Part shown: one piece after another, positions 8,807-18,268 of the stretch
Layout of the letters: each line of letters starts with the position of its first letter
How positions within the stretch are numbered: position 1 is the first letter of the stretch
Translations under genes and position numbers: made by a program
Source: Desulfuromonadales bacterium
Lineage (GTDB): Bacteria; Desulfobacterota; Desulfuromonadia; Desulfuromonadales; JAGXHI01
Assembly (NCBI GenBank): GCA_024636295.1
Contig: JAGXHI010000002.1
Coordinates: 1 to 54,313, forward strand
Length of the DNA: 54,313 bases
Direction: 5' to 3'
The notes under the pieces: generated by a model
What the model was told of the DNA's origin: nothing
Seen by the model: only the letters and a program-made list of their open reading frames with translations
The model's database searches: none

Positions 8807-10531
8807 ATGGGGGAAGGCCAGGACAAGCGTTTTTCCAAAACTGCCGCGGACCTGCGCGACCAGGCGGAGAAAAGGTTATGTGCGAGAACTCCGCAAAGCC
8901 GCCCCCCCATGAACGAGATCGAAACGCAGCGGCTCGTTCATGAAATCGAGGTCCATCAGGTCGAACTGGAGATGCAGAATGAAGAGCTGCGCCGGGCCCG
9001 ACAGGAACTGGAGTTGTCGCTGCACAAGTATTCGGAACTCTATGATTTTGCGCCCGTAGGCTATTTCGTCTTCGATCCTCGCGGGCTGATCCGCGAGATC
9101 AATCTGGCCGGTGCGCAACTGCTGGGAGCCGAGCGGCAACGACTGGTCCAGGCTCCCTTTCCCCGGTTCATTGCGGATGCCGAAGGGCGGGAGATTTTTT
9201 CCCGCCACCTCAGAGCGGCTCTGGAACAACAGGCCGTGTTGCGATGCGAAATCAGGCTCTCTGGCAAAGACGGAGGGGTGATCTACGGGCAATTGCAGAG
9301 CGTCGCGGTCACCGATGGAAGCAAGGCGGACCGCATCCTGACCTCGATCGTCAACGTCACGGAGCGAAGGCAGTTGGAAGAGAATCTGCAGCAGGGCCAT
9401 GACCGGATGGAGGCAACCGTCCAGGAGAGGACCACAGAGTTGTCCCTGGCGAACGCGCATCTCCTGGAGGAAATCGAAGAGCGCAAGAAGGCGGAAGCCG
9501 CCCTGCGGGATGCTCTAGCAAAAATCAAGCAGTTGACCGAAAAGCTTCAGGTCGAGAACGTCCATCTGCAGCAGGAACTCGCCCGGGAGGAGCGCTTCGG
9601 CGAGATCATCGGCAAGAGCCCCGTCATCAGCTATGTCTTCTTCCGAATCGACCAGGTGGCGCCCCAGGACACGTCCGTTCTGCTGCTTGGCGAGACCGGC
9701 ACCGGCAAGGGGATGGTGGCTCGCGAAATCCACCGCCGCAGTTCCCGCGGCAGCCGGCCCATGATCACCGTCAACTGCACGGCGCTGCCGGCGAACCTCA
9801 TCGAAAGCGAACTCTTCGGGCATGAGAAGGGCGCCTTTACCGGGGCGCATGCGCGCCAGATGGGACGCTTCGAACTGGCCGACGGCGCCACCATCTTCCT
9901 CGACGAAATCGGCGAGATGCCACAGGAGTTGCAGGTCAAGCTGCTGCGGGTCATCCAGGACGGCGAGTTCGAGCGGCTGGGCAGCCCCCGCACCCTCAAG
10001 GTCGATGCCCGCATCATCGCGGCCAGCAACCGGAAGCTGGAAGAGGAAATCCGGGCGGGCCGGTTCCGCGAAGACCTCTTCTATCGGCTCAGCGTCTTCC
10101 CCATCACCATCCCGCCCCTGCGGCAGCGCAAGGAAGACATCCCGCTGCTCGTCGATTATTTTGTCGGCAAATTCAACAAGAAAACGGGCAAGAAGATCGG
10201 AAGCGTTTCGCAAGAGACCCTGAACGCCCTCCAGGATTACCACTGGCCCGGCAACGTCCGCGAACTGGAGAGCGTCATCGAGCGGGCGGTCATCACCAGC
10301 CAGGGCGCCACACTGGAGGTCCTGGACCGGTTCGAGATCTTTCATAAGACCGTGGAGGATACCGAACAGGAGGTCAAGGCCCTCGCCGACCTGGAACGCG
10401 ACCATATCCTCCATGTGCTGCATAAAACCAACTGGCGCGTCGACGGGAAAGGCGGCGCGGCACTTCTCCTCGGCCTCAATCCCAGCACCCTGCGCGCCCG
10501 GATGCGCAAACATGGTATCCGCAGGCAATAA
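8807..10531 (+). CDS. PAS-containing sigma-54-dependent activator
   Basis: A 574-residue enhancer-binding protein. N-terminus: a short helical segment (EIEVHQVELEMQNEELRRAR) leading into a PAS domain (about 70-190), then a coiled coil (190-255). Central AAA+ domain: Walker A GETGTGKG near residue 295, the sigma-54-contacting GAFTGA loop near 343, Walker B IFLDEIG near 362 and arginine-finger region FREDLFYRLSVF. C-terminus: a Fis-type helix-turn-helix (LLGLNPSTLRARMRKHGI). There is no receiver domain, so control is likely by the PAS domain or by the CheB-CheR fusion encoded 2 bases upstream. Its likely targets are the two sigma-54 promoters just downstream, each with a shared upstream element. 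Confidence 0.93.
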   Translation: MGEGQDKRFSKTAADLRDQAEKRLCARTPQSRPPMNEIETQRLVHEIEVHQVELEMQNEELRRARQELELSLHKYSELYDFAPVGYFVFDPRGLIREINLAGAQLLGAERQRLVQAPFPRFIADAEGREIFSRHLRAALEQQAVLRCEIRLSGKDGGVIYGQLQSVAVTDGSKADRILTSIVNVTERRQLEENLQQGHDRMEATVQERTTELSLANAHLLEEIEERKKAEAALRDALAKIKQLTEKLQVENVHLQQELAREERFGEIIGKSPVISYVFFRIDQVAPQDTSVLLLGETGTGKGMVAREIHRRSSRGSRPMITVNCTALPANLIESELFGHEKGAFTGAHARQMGRFELADGATIFLDEIGEMPQELQVKLLRVIQDGEFERLGSPRTLKVDARIIAASNRKLEEEIRAGRFREDLFYRLSVFPITIPPLRQRKEDIPLLVDYFVGKFNKKTGKKIGSVSQETLNALQDYHWPGNVRELESVIERAVITSQGATLEVLDRFEIFHKTVEDTEQEVKALADLERDHILHVLHKTNWRVDGKGGAALLLGLNPSTLRARMRKHGIRRQ

Positions 10532-10571
10532 CAGACCTCCCCGTTCAACCATTCAAAGCCGGTAGCTGGAC

Positions 10572-10603
10572 CCGTCATATTCGACAGTAATGTGAAATAT
10601 GAC
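10572..10603 (-). promoter_or_regulatory. Putative enhancer (UAS) copy 1 for the sigma-54 activator
   Basis: On the minus strand this 32-base element matches the one at 11574-11605 at 26 of 32 positions, sharing the core ACTGTC[GA]AATAT[GA]ACGG. It is a dyad: GTCATATT (10574-10581) and AATATGAC (10596-10603) are exact inverse repeats. A perfect palindrome GACAGCTGTC (10601-10610) overlaps its edge. Its centre lies about 117 bases upstream of the -24 GG of the following promoter, a usual distance for an activator binding site. Confidence 0.7.
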
Positions 10604-10702
10604 AGCTGTCGCTGGCGGCTTTACCTTAACCCATCCTTTTCTCCTGCAGCATTCCGGTGTATTACCAGCCTCTTGCATTCGTTAGCAGCCAAAAGTCTTT
10701 TC

Positions 10703-10718
10703 AGGCACGCAAGTTGCA
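10703..10718 (+). promoter_or_regulatory. Sigma-54 promoter (-24/-12) upstream of the CheB-like gene
   Basis: The sequence AGGCACGCAAGTTGCA has GG at 10704-10705 and GC at 10716-10717, exactly 12 apart, with the GGCACG and TTGCA boxes matching the sigma-54 consensus. Transcription would begin near 10729, 32 bases before the 24-codon ORF. Confidence 0.85.
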
Positions 10719-10760
10719 CCTTACCTGTCTTGCCGGAGGTGGTCGGAAGGGGAGCCTGGG

Positions 10761-10835
10761 ATGAAGGTTGATGAAGAGGTGGCAAAAGAAAGAGAGGTGG
10801 GGATTGAAAAGCCGAAGCGGAGTGATTGTCAATGA
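10761..10835 (+). CDS. 24-residue small ORF coupled to the CheB-like gene
   Basis: ATG 10761 follows a purine-rich AGGGGAG; the peptide is highly charged (MKVDEEVAKEREVGIEK then PKRSDCQ). Its TGA (10833-10835) overlaps the ATG of the next gene in an ATGA arrangement, the usual signature of translational coupling. It is the first frame of the predicted sigma-54 transcript. I do not recognise it; it may be a leader peptide or a small regulator, or only serve to deliver ribosomes to the next start. Confidence 0.5.
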   Translation: MKVDEEVAKEREVGIEKPKRSDCQ

Positions 10836-11416
10836 AAGCTGATACTGTTGCAAAAAACTTTCCTGTTGTCTGCGTGGGCGGATCGGCCGGTGGCCTTGAC
10901 GCCTATATTCGGTTACTACGGCATCTTCCTTCCGATATGGGTGTAGCTATCGTCATCGTCAATCATCTGAGAACCGTAGCCACCCGGCTCCATGAGATTC
11001 TCCCGCAATACACGGAGATGCCGGTTGATCTGATCACGGAGAAATTACTCATCGAGCCGAACCACGTGTTCATCATCCCGCAAAATCGTGATTTGCATGT
11101 TCTTGATGATGAGTTCCGGTTAAAACCGATATCAAAGCCCAGGGGATGGCCCGACGTGATTACGGTTTTTCTGCGCTCCCTGACGGAGCACTGGGACGGC
11201 AGACTTATCGCGGTCATTGTCTCGGGCTATGATGGTGATGGGGCGGCGGCGCTGTGCGGCATAAAAGAAGTCGGGGGCATATGCATCGCACAGAAGCCCG
11301 ACTCAGCCGCACAGCCGGATATGCCTGAGAGCGCAATAGCAAGCGGGTGTATCGATTTTATTCTTTCTCCTGAGGATATCGCCAAGGAGATCGTCCGAAT
11401 TGCGCACGCGGAGTGA
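10832..11416 (+). CDS. Stand-alone CheB-type methylesterase domain protein
   Basis: A 194-residue protein consisting only of the CheB catalytic domain. The triad is visible: Ser in CVGGSAGGLD, His in IVNHLR, Asp in SGYDGDG. It has no receiver domain, so it is not controlled like chemotaxis CheB; the same domain opens the CheB-CheR fusion at 6132. The ATG at 10832 is preferred over an upstream TTG because it overlaps the stop of the small ORF and has CGGAG upstream. It is predicted to be transcribed from the sigma-54 promoter at 10703-10718 under the adjacent activator. Confidence 0.85.
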   Translation: MKADTVAKNFPVVCVGGSAGGLDAYIRLLRHLPSDMGVAIVIVNHLRTVATRLHEILPQYTEMPVDLITEKLLIEPNHVFIIPQNRDLHVLDDEFRLKPISKPRGWPDVITVFLRSLTEHWDGRLIAVIVSGYDGDGAAALCGIKEVGGICIAQKPDSAAQPDMPESAIASGCIDFILSPEDIAKEIVRIAHAE

Positions 11417-11455
11417 CTGCGACTCCCCTGCATGCGCACCTTGCGTTTGCCGCCG

Positions 11456-11487
11456 CCAATCACTCAACCCACCAATCACTCAACCCA
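11456..11487. repeat. Tandem repeat, 2 x 16 bp
   Basis: CCAATCACTCAACCCA occurs twice head to tail (11456-11471 and 11472-11487) without mismatch, just after the CheB-like gene. Only two copies are present. Confidence 0.8.
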
Positions 11488-11573
11488 TCTTGATGGCGAC
11501 CTCTCCGCGCTTAGAATACCACAAGGATCCTGAAGGCAGCACGGCCAGGAGCGTCTGCAACCGAAGAGCGGTC

Positions 11574-11605
11574 GTCGTATTTGGCAATACTGTCAAATAT
11601 AACGG
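11574..11605 (+). promoter_or_regulatory. Putative enhancer (UAS) copy 2 for the sigma-54 activator
   Basis: Plus-strand element matching 10572-10603 (minus) at 26 of 32 positions with the core ACTGTCAAATATAACGG. Its outer arms GTCGTATT and AATATAAC pair at 6 of 8 positions. The centre is about 114 bases upstream of the -24 GG at 11703, almost the same spacing as in copy 1. Confidence 0.7.
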
Positions 11606-11701
11606 ATTCCGTTGAAGACCTCTTTTCACCCTGCCTTCTTTGCCCTTGAATTTCCTCCCTTTTATCAATTGCTTACACCTTTTAGCGCCTATCGTCACCG
11701 C

Positions 11702-11717
11702 TGGCATGTTCGTTGCG
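11702..11717 (+). promoter_or_regulatory. Sigma-54 promoter (-24/-12) upstream of the lipoprotein/CsbD cluster
   Basis: TGGCATGTTCGTTGCG has GG at 11703-11704 and GC at 11715-11716, exactly 12 apart, in TGGCA and TTGC boxes. The start of transcription would be near 11728, about 40 bases before the GTG of the lipoprotein gene. Confidence 0.82.
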
Positions 11718-11769
11718 ATCTAAGAAGGCAAGGCTGTGAAAACTTACATCACCTGAAAGGGAGAAAACA

Positions 11770-12405
11770 GTGAATCTGAAATTTCGACCGTCCAGCTTTT
11801 TCCACACCGCGGTTCTCGTATTCATCCTCGTTCTGAGCGGTTGTGCGACTACCGGCAGGGAGCGGGCCACAGAAACCACCACCTCGATGCGGGCCGTGGA
11901 AAAAGATTACCAACAGGCCCTTGTGCAGATCGATAAGACCAACGCCTCATTGGAGGATCTCGTCAGACCGCAGCAGGACGACCCGAAAAAGTCCTTTGAC
12001 GCTTACACCAAAAATGTCACCGAGATGGAGAAGCTGGGCAAACAGCTGATCATGCATACCGAAAAGATGACGACCCAGGGCGACAACTACCTGGCGGAGT
12101 GGGAAAATTCGTACACAAATCCCGAGATCCGAGCGCTCAGCGAACAACGGCGGATCGAGGTGAGGGAGATCTACGCAAGAATACCCGCGGCCAGCGTAGG
12201 GGTTAAGGGCGCTTTGCAGTCCTATTTGACGGATATCAAGGAAATTCAGCTTTATCTCTCCAACGACCTTACGCCTCGGGGGATCGATGCCATCAGGCCT
12301 GTCGCCGCGAAGGCCGTTGTGGACGGCGACAACCTGAAGGAAACCATCAGGCCCGGGGTCAGCGCCTTTGCCAGGATCAGGGCCGCGACTGCCGCGAAGG
12401 AGTAA
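11770..12405 (+). CDS. Stress-cluster lipoprotein (DUF2959-like, tentative)
   Basis: A 211-residue lipoprotein starting at GTG 11770 after AAAGGGAG. The signal peptide ends in a lipobox LSGC, with acylated Cys near residue 25. The rest is predicted helical with spaced charged residues (MRAVEKDYQQALVQIDKTN, MTTQGDNYLAEWENSY, IKEIQLYLSNDLTP), suggesting a periplasmic coiled-coil protein. It resembles DUF2959-type lipoproteins in layout, but I am not certain of the family. It is the first gene after the second sigma-54 promoter and leads the CsbD cluster. Confidence 0.75.
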   Translation: MNLKFRPSSFFHTAVLVFILVLSGCATTGRERATETTTSMRAVEKDYQQALVQIDKTNASLEDLVRPQQDDPKKSFDAYTKNVTEMEKLGKQLIMHTEKMTTQGDNYLAEWENSYTNPEIRALSEQRRIEVREIYARIPAASVGVKGALQSYLTDIKEIQLYLSNDLTPRGIDAIRPVAAKAVVDGDNLKETIRPGVSAFARIRAATAAKE

Positions 12406-12456
12406 TAACCGGAAGGTTTGCGTCCGACGAAACGAGACAATCAGGGGAGAAAGACC

Positions 12457-12636
12457 ATGAAAACCCGCATAAAGGATAAAGCGGAAGGAACCTTCCACGA
12501 GATGAAAGGCAGGCTCAAGGAGACCGTCGGAAAACTGAATAACAACGAAAAGCTTAAAGCCGAAGGTACGATCGAAAAGGTCGCCGGCAAAGCGCAGAAA
12601 AAGATCGGCCAGGCCAAGAAGGTTTTGGGGAAGTAG
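12457..12636 (+). CDS. CsbD-like stress protein
   Basis: A 59-residue, highly charged Lys-rich protein of the CsbD family. The repeated helical signature is clear: KDKAEGTFHEMKGRLKETVG followed by KAEGTIEKVAGKAQKKIGQA. CsbD proteins are small, abundant general-stress proteins of unknown biochemical role. ATG 12457 follows AGGGGAG. It lies 51 bases after the lipoprotein gene and is probably in the same transcript. Confidence 0.9.
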   Translation: MKTRIKDKAEGTFHEMKGRLKETVGKLNNNEKLKAEGTIEKVAGKAQKKIGQAKKVLGK

Positions 12637-12745
12637 CCTGAACAGCTAACGGTGCAGTCGTCAATTGATTGCAGCGCATCCGGAGCCGGTTTCCTGAGAA
12701 CGGAGGCCCGGATGGTGTAAAGGACAACCAGAAAGGAGAATTCTT

Positions 12746-12892
12746 ATGTTGTGGACTATTGCGGTAGTACTGGTCATTCTGTGGGCTCTGGGATTGGTGA
12801 GCAGCTATACCCTGGGAGGTTTAATTCACATCCTGCTGGTCGTGGCCCTGATTGTCATAGTTGTCGGGTTTCTCCAAGGGAGGCGACCATGA
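12746..12892 (+). CDS. Lmo0937-family small membrane protein
   Basis: A 48-residue hydrophobic protein (MLWTIAVVLVILWALGLVSS, then a second membrane segment ending VGFLQGRRP) matching the Lmo0937/DUF5670 family of two-helix membrane proteins, which often accompany CsbD and other stress genes. ATG 12746 follows AAAGGAG. Confidence 0.85.
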   Translation: MLWTIAVVLVILWALGLVSSYTLGGLIHILLVVALIVIVVGFLQGRRP

Positions 12893-12958
12893 CAGGGCAA
12901 AGACCTGAAAAGCCATCCCATCTTCGTGGTCCATCAAATGGAGAAAATCGGAGGGGCC

Positions 12959-13039
12959 ATGCCCGGAACGATTTTGATCGTCGTCCTCATTCTGCTGCTG
13001 CCGGCTGCATTGCCCAGACGAATGGCGGGCCTGGCTTGA
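12959..13039 (+). CDS. DUF3309-like small hydrophobic protein, possibly broken by TGA
   Basis: ATG 12959 follows GGAGGGG and encodes 26 residues (MPGTILIVVLILLLPAALP then RRMAGLA). The start resembles DUF3309 proteins, which run to about 50 residues. After the TGA at 13037 the same frame continues with YLGLHILMLLDRI to a TAA at 13079-13081, resembling the hydrophobic DUF3309 C-terminus. So either the gene was broken by a nonsense change and loss of the middle, or a short form is made. Confidence 0.55.
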   Translation: MPGTILIVVLILLLPAALPRRMAGLA

Positions 13040-13142
13040 TACTTGGGTCTCCACATCCTGATGCTGCTTGACCGGATTTAAGTTTTCCGGGCGCATGCCA
13101 GGTGAATTTATTGAAGGAGCCTCATGCCACAGGATGGAGCCC

Positions 13143-13589
13143 ATGGTTGACGTTACGATCAAGATGTCCGTGCCTTCTGACAAGCGCATGGAAGTTTTAC
13201 AAACCATCAAGTCCCTGTTCGATCCGATCCGGAACGAACAGGGATGCCTGAGCTGCTATTGCTGTGTGGATGCGGAGGCAGAAAATATCATTTTTTTCAA
13301 GCAGGAGTGGAAAACCAATGAAGACCTGGCCGCCCACCTCAAGTCCGACCACTTCAGTATCCTGCTCGGAGCGATGAAGCTGCTCTGCATCGAACCGGAG
13401 GTCAGATTCAACACCATTGCCTCCACGGCGGGAGAAGAGGCGATAACAGCAGTACGGACGCCGATGAAAACCCGGCTCGATGACCGCAAAGGAAAACGCC
13501 ATAACGATCGTGACAGCCTGCTGACCCTTGGTGATCAGCAAGAGGTTCACGAATCCGGCAGAAAGCACAAAAAAGCGCATATTCCTTGA
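13143..13589 (+). CDS. Antibiotic-biosynthesis-monooxygenase (ABM) domain protein
   Basis: A 148-residue protein. Residues 1-95 form an ABM-type ferredoxin-like domain (VTIKMSVPSDKRMEVLQTIK, RNEQGCLSCYCCVDAE, FFKQEWKTNEDLAAHLKS). The C-terminal ~50 residues are charged and low in predicted structure. ABM proteins include quinol monooxygenases and haem-degrading enzymes; the exact activity cannot be read from sequence. The ATG at 13143 is chosen because GGATGGAG precedes it. Confidence 0.75.
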   Translation: MVDVTIKMSVPSDKRMEVLQTIKSLFDPIRNEQGCLSCYCCVDAEAENIIFFKQEWKTNEDLAAHLKSDHFSILLGAMKLLCIEPEVRFNTIASTAGEEAITAVRTPMKTRLDDRKGKRHNDRDSLLTLGDQQEVHESGRKHKKAHIP

Positions 13590-13601
13590 GAGGACGATAC
13601 C

Positions 13602-13844
13602 ATGAAAAAACAAATGAAAGAGTTGCAAAAACTCAAAGGGATAGGGGAAATCCTGTCGCAGCGTCTGGTAGAAGCCAGCTATGACACGATTGCGAAGGTC
13701 GCTGCTGCAGACGAAAAAGGATTAGCGAGAATAGAAGGTATGAATCCCAAAAAGGTACGGTCTATCTTCACCCAGGCCAGGAAGATGACGGGGGAGGCTG
13801 AGAAAAGTCGACATACCTGGCAGGGGGAAAGGCACATCAGGTAA
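13602..13844 (+). CDS. Helix-hairpin-helix domain protein
   Basis: An 80-residue protein with one helix-hairpin-helix unit (LKGIGEILSQRLVEASYDTI) followed by a second half-motif (LARIEGMNPKKVRSIFTQAR), as in HhH_5 proteins that contact DNA backbone non-specifically. It starts 12 bases after the ABM gene and has GAGAGGA upstream, so it is probably co-transcribed. Role unknown. Confidence 0.75.
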   Translation: MKKQMKELQKLKGIGEILSQRLVEASYDTIAKVAAADEKGLARIEGMNPKKVRSIFTQARKMTGEAEKSRHTWQGERHIR

Positions 13845-13965
13845 AGTCCATCCATCATTGGGTGCAGGCCATCACACCGCCCGCGGTCCGTTGGTCGAAA
13901 CCTTGGAAATGTATTCGTGGACATCGGTGGACGCCCCTCGGATCTGCCGAAGGAAGGGTCATAGA

Positions 13966-15249
13966 ATGAAAAATGATAAGAGATCGCTTGAACCGGACGA
14001 ATTGCGCCGCCGCGCGGAAGAGACTCTGCGCGAAAAAACGCCTGCCCGCTCCCCGCGCTCCGGGGATGACCCGCAGAAGCTCCTGCACGAACTGCAGGTC
14101 CACCAGGTCGAGATGGAGATGCAGAACAATGAGCTGCGTCATGCCCGGGACGAGATGGAAGCGGCGCTGGAGAAGTATACCGATCTGTACGATTTCGCGC
14201 CGATCGGATATTCCACCTTCGATGGCGCCGGGAACATCCGCGCCATCAACCTGACCGGCGCCGCTCTCATGGGGATGGAGCGGTCCCGACTGAGCGGGCG
14301 CCCCTTCGCCCTTTTTCTCGCCGCCGAGAGCCGCTCTGTCTTCCAGGCCTTTCTCGGGCGGGTCATGGAGAGCCAGGGGAGAGAAGCGTGCGAAGTGCCT
14401 CTGCTCGGCAATGGCAAGGAGCCGCGCATCATCCGTATGGAGGCGGTGGCCTGCACGTCGGGTCAGGAGTGTCGGGTGGCGATTTCTGATATCACCGAGC
14501 GCAAGCGGATCGAGGAGGAAGTCCGGAAGCTGCACACAGATCTAGAGCAGCACGCCCATGAACTCGAAATCGCCAACCTGGAGCTTGAGGCTTTCAGCCA
14601 TACCGTCGCCCATGACCTGCGCGGTCCCATGGCGATCATCGGCGGCTACTGCCAGGTGATCGCGCAATTATGCGGCGAGAGCCTGGATGAGAGGTGCAGG
14701 GGATATCTGCACCAGGTCGACCAGGGAGTCCAGCGCATGAGCGAGCTGATCGACACCCTGTTGAATTTTTCCGGTCTGACGCACGGCGAACTGCAATCGG
14801 AGACGGTCGATCTCAGCGAAATGGCCCGGTCGGTCGCCGCGGAACTCGAAAAGAAGCCCCACGATCGGCGGAGGACCTTTCGCATTGAGCCAGGGGTGAG
14901 CGCTCAAGGCGATCCGAAACTGTTGCGGGTCGTTCTGGATAATCTTCTCGACAACGCCTGGAAGTATACCGGCAAGAAGGAAGATGCGTTCATCGAATTC
15001 GGCGCGAAGGAAGCGGCGGGGAAGAGCCGCGTCTGTTTCGTTCGGGACAACGGACCCGGTTTCGACATAGCGCACTCCGAGCTGTTGTTCAGGGCCTTCG
15101 AGCGTCTTCCCGGCAGCCAGGAGTTCCAGGGTTTCGGTCTCGGTCTGGCGACAGTTCAGCGGATCATCAAGCTCCACGGAGGCCGGGTCTGGGCCGAGGG
15201 GGAACTGGGGAAGGGCGCCACCTTTTACTTTACCTTGGACTGCCATTAG
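13966..15249 (+). CDS. PAS sensor histidine kinase
   Basis: A 427-residue soluble kinase. ATG 13966 follows AAGGAAGGG. The N-terminal ~180 residues (LHELQVHQVEMEMQNNEL, then YDFAPIGYSTFD and a PAS fold) are strikingly like the N-terminus of the sigma-54 activator at 8807. Then a coiled linker, HisKA with His in TVAHDLRGPM near residue 212, and HATPase (NLLDNAWKYT, DNGPGFD, FGLGLATV). The HisKA belongs to the phytochrome-like AHDLR type. No receiver or cognate regulator is adjacent. Confidence 0.9.
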   Translation: MKNDKRSLEPDELRRRAEETLREKTPARSPRSGDDPQKLLHELQVHQVEMEMQNNELRHARDEMEAALEKYTDLYDFAPIGYSTFDGAGNIRAINLTGAALMGMERSRLSGRPFALFLAAESRSVFQAFLGRVMESQGREACEVPLLGNGKEPRIIRMEAVACTSGQECRVAISDITERKRIEEEVRKLHTDLEQHAHELEIANLELEAFSHTVAHDLRGPMAIIGGYCQVIAQLCGESLDERCRGYLHQVDQGVQRMSELIDTLLNFSGLTHGELQSETVDLSEMARSVAAELEKKPHDRRRTFRIEPGVSAQGDPKLLRVVLDNLLDNAWKYTGKKEDAFIEFGAKEAAGKSRVCFVRDNGPGFDIAHSELLFRAFERLPGSQEFQGFGLGLATVQRIIKLHGGRVWAEGELGKGATFYFTLDCH

Positions 15250-15524
15250 ATAAAAAAAGACCCCCGGACAATCGAAGATGCAGCCTCCAGTGACGATATG
15301 AAAGGAAGGTACACTGAATCAGAACCCCACCTGCAGGGCTTCGAAGTGCATTCCGAAGCGCCGCTCAAGCGGTGCTCCCTTCGCCTCCAGAATAGCGCGC
15401 CTGTAGCCGCGGTACAGCCTGCGAAGATGCCATGAATTGCTGGGGTGTAGAATTCTCTCACGCCCACTCGAAATTTTTTCTTCCCGTGTTTGACATCACC
15501 TCATTGTGCGGTAATCTTCTTAGC
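15250..15524. other. Intergenic region before perR
   Basis: No gene is called. The minus strand stays open over about 45 codons ending at a TGA (15319-15321) with a coding-like tail (LERRFGMHFEALQVGF); it may be another decayed gene end but I do not recognise it. The right end contains a possible -35 TTGACA (15490-15495) for perR. Confidence 0.35.
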
Positions 15525-15539
15525 TAATAATTATTCTTA
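15525..15539 (+). promoter_or_regulatory. PerR-box-like operator
   Basis: TAATAATTATTCTTA matches the classical PerR box TTATAATnATTATAA at 12 of 15 positions (counting the n). It lies 20 bases before the perR ATG and about 40 bases after a TTGACA, where bound repressor would block transcription. This suggests autoregulation and peroxide induction of perR-katG. Confidence 0.6.
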
Positions 15540-15559
15540 ATAGTGCAGGGCTTCTCTTG

Positions 15560-15997
15560 ATGAAGAACAGAAACGATGAACTTGCTGGATTCCAGGATGC
15601 CTGCAGGCAATCCGGCCTCAGGCTCACGCCCCAGCGGCTGGAGATTTTTCGCGAACTGGCGGAGAGCATGGACCATCCTTCCGTGGAAGAGCTTCACAGG
15701 CGCCTTCTGGTGAAGTTTCCTACGCTTTCTCTGGATACGATCTACCGTACGCTCGGCACCCTGTCCCGGCACGGACTTGTCCACAGGATCGAGTCGGTCG
15801 AAAGCCATGCCCGCTACGAAGTGCGCGGCGCCCCCCATCATCATCTCATTTGCAGGAGTTGCAAAGAGATCGTCGATTTTGAATGGGCCTTCTTTGACGA
15901 GGCGTCTCTTCCCGATGAACTCAAGGCGTGGGGAAGGATCGAAGGCAGGAATGTCGTTGTGTATGGACTTTGCCGCGAATGCGAGGGGAAGGAATAG
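15560..15997 (+). CDS. perR: Fur-family peroxide-type repressor (PerR)
   Basis: A 145-residue Fur-family metalloregulator. The DNA-binding winged helix spans about 1-85 (LRLTPQRLEIF, LDTIYRTLGTLSRHGLV); the dimerisation/metal domain has HARYEVRGAPHHHLICRSC and a C-terminal CREC, giving the two CxxC pairs of the structural zinc site. The call as PerR rather than Fur rests on the katG gene 76 bases downstream and the upstream PerR-like box. ATG 15560 is chosen over an adjacent TTG; the Shine-Dalgarno is weak. Confidence 0.85.
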   Translation: MKNRNDELAGFQDACRQSGLRLTPQRLEIFRELAESMDHPSVEELHRRLLVKFPTLSLDTIYRTLGTLSRHGLVHRIESVESHARYEVRGAPHHHLICRSCKEIVDFEWAFFDEASLPDELKAWGRIEGRNVVVYGLCRECEGKE

Positions 15998-16054
15998 ATA
16001 CTGCCTGCCGGTGTGCAGCAAATCTTGAAACTCAATATCACCACCGATTTTTAA

Positions 16055-18268
<2,214 letters not shown>

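Larger units (their letters stand above)
11417..11769. other. Intergenic region carrying UAS copy 2 and second sigma-54 promoter
   Basis: No gene is seen. Contents in order: a 2 x 16-base tandem repeat (11456-11487), UAS copy 2 (11574-11605), the sigma-54 promoter (11702-11717) and the leader of the lipoprotein gene. Confidence 0.7.

Noticed and set aside
11456..11487. Tandem 16-mer considered as a CRISPR beginning
   Set aside because: Only two units with no spacer between them and no cas genes nearby.
15319..15460. Minus-strand fragment ending LERRFGMHFEALQVGF
   Set aside because: Looks coding-like but I could not assign a family; not called as a gene or pseudogene.
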